A stretch of DNA of 64,000 nucleotides from Diphasiastrum complanatum. Lineage: Eukaryota; Streptophyta; Lycopodiopsida; Lycopodiales; Lycopodiaceae. Below the pieces are notes generated by a model that made no database searches, was not told the origin of the DNA, and saw only the letters and a list, made by a program, of their open reading frames with translations. This document shows positions 61,101-64,000 of the stretch, one piece after another (within the stretch, counting starts at the first letter, position 1; the number at the start of each line of letters is the position of its first letter). Position numbers and translations under genes: made by a program. The DNA lies in assembly GCA_029204225.1 (NCBI GenBank), contig CM055092.1, positions 80,293,710-80,357,709 on the forward strand. The letters run 5' to 3'.

Positions 61101-62323
61101 AATTGAAACACGGTCACCTTAGAATATATCTGAATTCCAAGTCTATTCACACAAGTAGTAATTCATATGATATAAAGTCTTTTAGAAGAATAATTTCATG
61201 CTGTAAAGAATCATCTAAACCAGTCTGATGTCTTATATTTGAGAAATTACTAAGAAGTAAAAGATTAATTAAAAAAGTAGGATATAGATTTGAGGGTTCC
61301 CGATTTTGTAAATAGTGAGATACTCATTGGGATCCGGATTGAATCTCAAATTTTTCCAAAATACCCCATATTTAATCAATGGTTTTCTTTTTCTCATATC
61401 ATGACTAGGTACTAATATACTCCATTGATAATCATATCTTTATAGTCCTAGAATTTTCTTTCCAAAGTTAATGATGTCCCATACCACTAGCTCTTCCTTC
61501 CAGAAAATCCTTGACCGCCTTATCTAATATTCTATAGATCCACTGATCATCTAGTTGTCCTATAGTCCATATAGGATATTATCTCTTGTTCCCAAGACCT
61601 AGAGAATCCATTTATTTGGATGACTATCAGATGGATACCACACATCCATACCTGATCTTGTGATTTAAACAGAAGAATTAATATGGTTCAACATTACATT
61701 CTGATCCTTCCAAGTTAGTGATAAGCTTTGAATCCCTATTGATCCAAGAGCATTAACTCTAGGGACAGGCTTCTATCAATTAACAAATCCAACGTAATCC
61801 ATGTATCATATTCCACTTCTAACATCACAATTGACATCCACAACTGCGGATAAACTCAATGGTTTCAAAGATATCAGTTATGAATTCAACTAAATGAATT
61901 CAATTCAGGAAATTAATATCCGGTATTAAGAAATTATTCCCAGGGATTACCAAAGTCCTAATTACAAAATACATTTCCCGATTACACTTACTACCTCTGA
62001 TGTCCACTCTTCTTCCCCCCTTATAATTTTCAATCCCCATGAAAATATGTTTCAGCTAAGGTACAACAAAGATATAAAGACATTAGTAAATGTACAAAGT
62101 GAATTACTGTAGAAAAAAGTCTAAAACAATTTCATTCCTATCTTGTACAACGGTTTGAATCAGCGATATATAAAAATCATCCACTAGTATGAAAAAATAG
62201 TACTAGACTGATCTTTTGCATACAATGATCATAGGATTTAACCAAGAAATGAGATCAGTTTTTACTTTTGATCAGTTCCTATTATTACAAATTTTTCAAT
62301 AAAATTGGACTATTTTTTCTTTT
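61101..62323. other. Spacer between facing copia C fragments, copy 2
   Basis: Same as 17472-18693, including dispersed repeat D at about 61374-61669. Single-base indels lie near 61178 and 62155. Confidence 0.6.
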
Positions 62324-63760
62324 TATTGACCTGTTTGGCATAAGTCTATCAATACATGCACTTGATCTTGCCCTTTAGACCACTTACTTTTGCTTTTGCC
62401 CTTGAATTTGCCTTTAATGAATATAGCCTCCTCCTCCAACTTGAGATGTTGATGAAAATCCACCTCTTGCTTGAAGCCTATATTCTTTATTGATCAAGAT
62501 CTCTTGAAGATCAATAAAATTTGGCAAAGTTTTTTGAATAGCAAGACTTTGAACAATGGTAGCACGAGAATCCAACAATCCATTAAGAATAACTTGAACA
62601 AGCTCTCCTTCCTTAATGATCTCATCAATGCAAGCCAACTCATCATTCAATGCTTTCACTATCAAAATAAAAGTATTTGGACTTTCTTCCTTCTTTTGCA
62701 AACAAGAAAAGATTTGCCCTCTTAGGCTCAACATTCTAGAAGTAGACTTGGATTCGTAAACCTTCCTTCAACAAATATCCTTTGATAAAGTACTCTTACC
62801 AACTTCCTTGAGAAGCTCATTGGTAAACATTCATCTTCTACACCTCTTGGCCCTCTTTCCTACCTCAATTGATCTTGTTGTGTTGCTGGTCTTTCCTCCA
62901 AACCTTACAAACAATATCCAGCAACATCATTCATCTCAAAATGTATTCCCATCCTCACTTTCCCAATGAATGGTTAATTTGAGGTAAGCCTATCATTGGC
63001 TTCCAACATGACTCACTTGATGTAGCCATTGTAGAAATGATCCGATCCTCTCTTTAAAGCTGTTTCAATACACAAAGCAGTCCCTTTGAACAACAAACAA
63101 ATGTTTTACCAAAGGAAATCACAAGAATATAAAATTTCTCATTTCTCTTTTCATGAGATTAAAACACACTCAAATGAAGTCCCAACACCTCACTATCTAG
63201 AGATCCCAATCCAAAATTAGGGTTTAGACAAAATCACAAAAAAATGATTATTTCAAAATCTACATGCAAATGCCAAAAACTTGCTATGCAATATATTAGC
63301 ACTACTATGTCGAGAATCGAAATTGATCAAAATCATAACTCTATATATGGATCTTTGATCTACAAAAGATCTAATCTACATATGCAAGAAACTCGATTTT
63401 GGTGTAGAATCCAATCTAGCATGCTCTAGCATTGATATCTTCTCCAAATCATTGATAGATTTGATTGCTTTCTTTATAATCTAAAACACAAGCTCTGATA
63501 CCATGTGAAAGATTTGAGAATCATTAAGATCCAAACCTACAAATTGATCTTTGGTTAGAAAACAAAGCAACTCACCAATCTTGCCATTGTAGAAAAATCA
63601 GCATCTACACTAAGATTGAGATGCAAACTCTAATAGATCTTGATCATACATGAAACTCTAATAGATCTTGATCATACATGAACTAAAACATAAAGTAATG
63701 TTTCCATACAATTACAGTACCGTACTGTATTTCACACGTGTGTATTCAAAAATAGCAATT
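62324..63760 (-). mobile_element. Inverted copia C fragment, copy 2
   Basis: Gag on the minus strand (62324 to about 63073), primer site 63492-63503 and partial LTR from 63504. Gag is further broken by a run of single-base gains and losses between about 62760 and 63350 that are not in copy 1. Confidence 0.85.
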
Positions 63761-64000
63761 AGTGATCAAATGAACCCTTGGAAATGAAATGTTGAAAGGT
63801 CAAAGGGTAGAATGAAATGAAAAATTGAAAGGATGGGCCTTCATCCTTTGAAGGATATACATGCATGGCAAGCCACATGCAAAGAGCTCTTGACTCTATC
63901 TTTTTTGTATCATTATGCTTATGAGTTTTTCACGTAGTTCCTAAGGTGCGATGGTGATCTTTTGTTCCTCACGTTAGATGGGAGTCTAATATCTTTAGTG
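63761..64000. other. Unrecognised DNA to window end
   Basis: Same as about 20131-20370. No feature is seen. Confidence 0.5.

Larger units (their letters stand above)
43888..64000 (+). repeat. 20-kb direct duplication, copy 2
   Basis: It matches 1-20370. The left edge given is only the point where copy 1 enters the window; the right edge is the window end. Differences from copy 1: a 259-bp deletion (junction 50073/50074), about fifteen point changes or single-base indels, and a dense cluster of one-base indels at about 62760-63350. Confidence 0.97.

Overview
This window reads as nuclear DNA of a land plant, from a repeat-rich and gene-poor region. The evidence is pieces of two plant gene families (a BSU1-like/BSL protein phosphatase with seven spliced exons, and an alpha-expansin with the canonical intron positions), many Ty1/copia retrotransposon fragments with tRNA-iMet-type primer sites (TGGTATCAGAGC), a LINE fragment, and very long GA/CT microsatellites. 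The expansin and phosphatase wording and the LINE type make me suspect a non-flowering lineage such as a fern, but that is only an impression. No CRISPR array, operon or bacterial-style gene is present.

The dominant feature is a direct duplication. Bases 1-20370 recur at 43888-64000, nearly identical over about 18 kb and cut by both window edges. The offset is 43887 at first and 43628 after a 259-bp deletion in copy 2, then drifts by single bases. This fits a tandem duplication of a roughly 43.9-kb unit, or two haplotypes joined in one assembly. A dense patch of one-base indels at about 62760-63350 in copy 2 resembles uncorrected consensus error and keeps the artefact explanation alive.

Each copy holds, in order: a degraded forward copia element (integrase, RT, RNase H, broken 3' LTR); a degraded reverse copia element whose RT has lost its YVDD core; a reverse LINE RT fragment; the 3' part of a BSL phosphatase gene (9155-11498 and 52782-55126), intact in frame over seven exons to the family's usual C-terminus but lacking the Kelch half and the first phosphatase exon(s); about 3 kb of unrecognised DNA; and two facing fragments (LTR+PBS+gag forward, then gag+PBS+LTR reverse) of one copia family.

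The single-copy middle (about 20370-42730) holds a dyad-rich minisatellite (21615-23363), then a tandem duplication of an A-B block: A1 (23044-26719), B1 (27850-29182), A2 (29183-32876), B2 (32878-33185 and 35583-36651). Unit 1 carries a 1.1-kb copia gag plus (GA)n insertion between A and B. Unit 2 carries a 2.4-kb insertion inside B holding an expansin gene with a premature stop and no recognisable exon 1. Then come long GA tracts, two more decayed copia elements (38335-40860) and the 5' LTR (42731-43909) that belongs to the copy 2 copia element.

No obviously new enzymatic system is visible. The most interesting points are the duplication itself, the paired BSL fragments with one Arg-to-His difference, the expansin insertion with an empty-site comparator next door, the inverted gag-LTR pair, and the CACGTG-bearing dyad-rich array.
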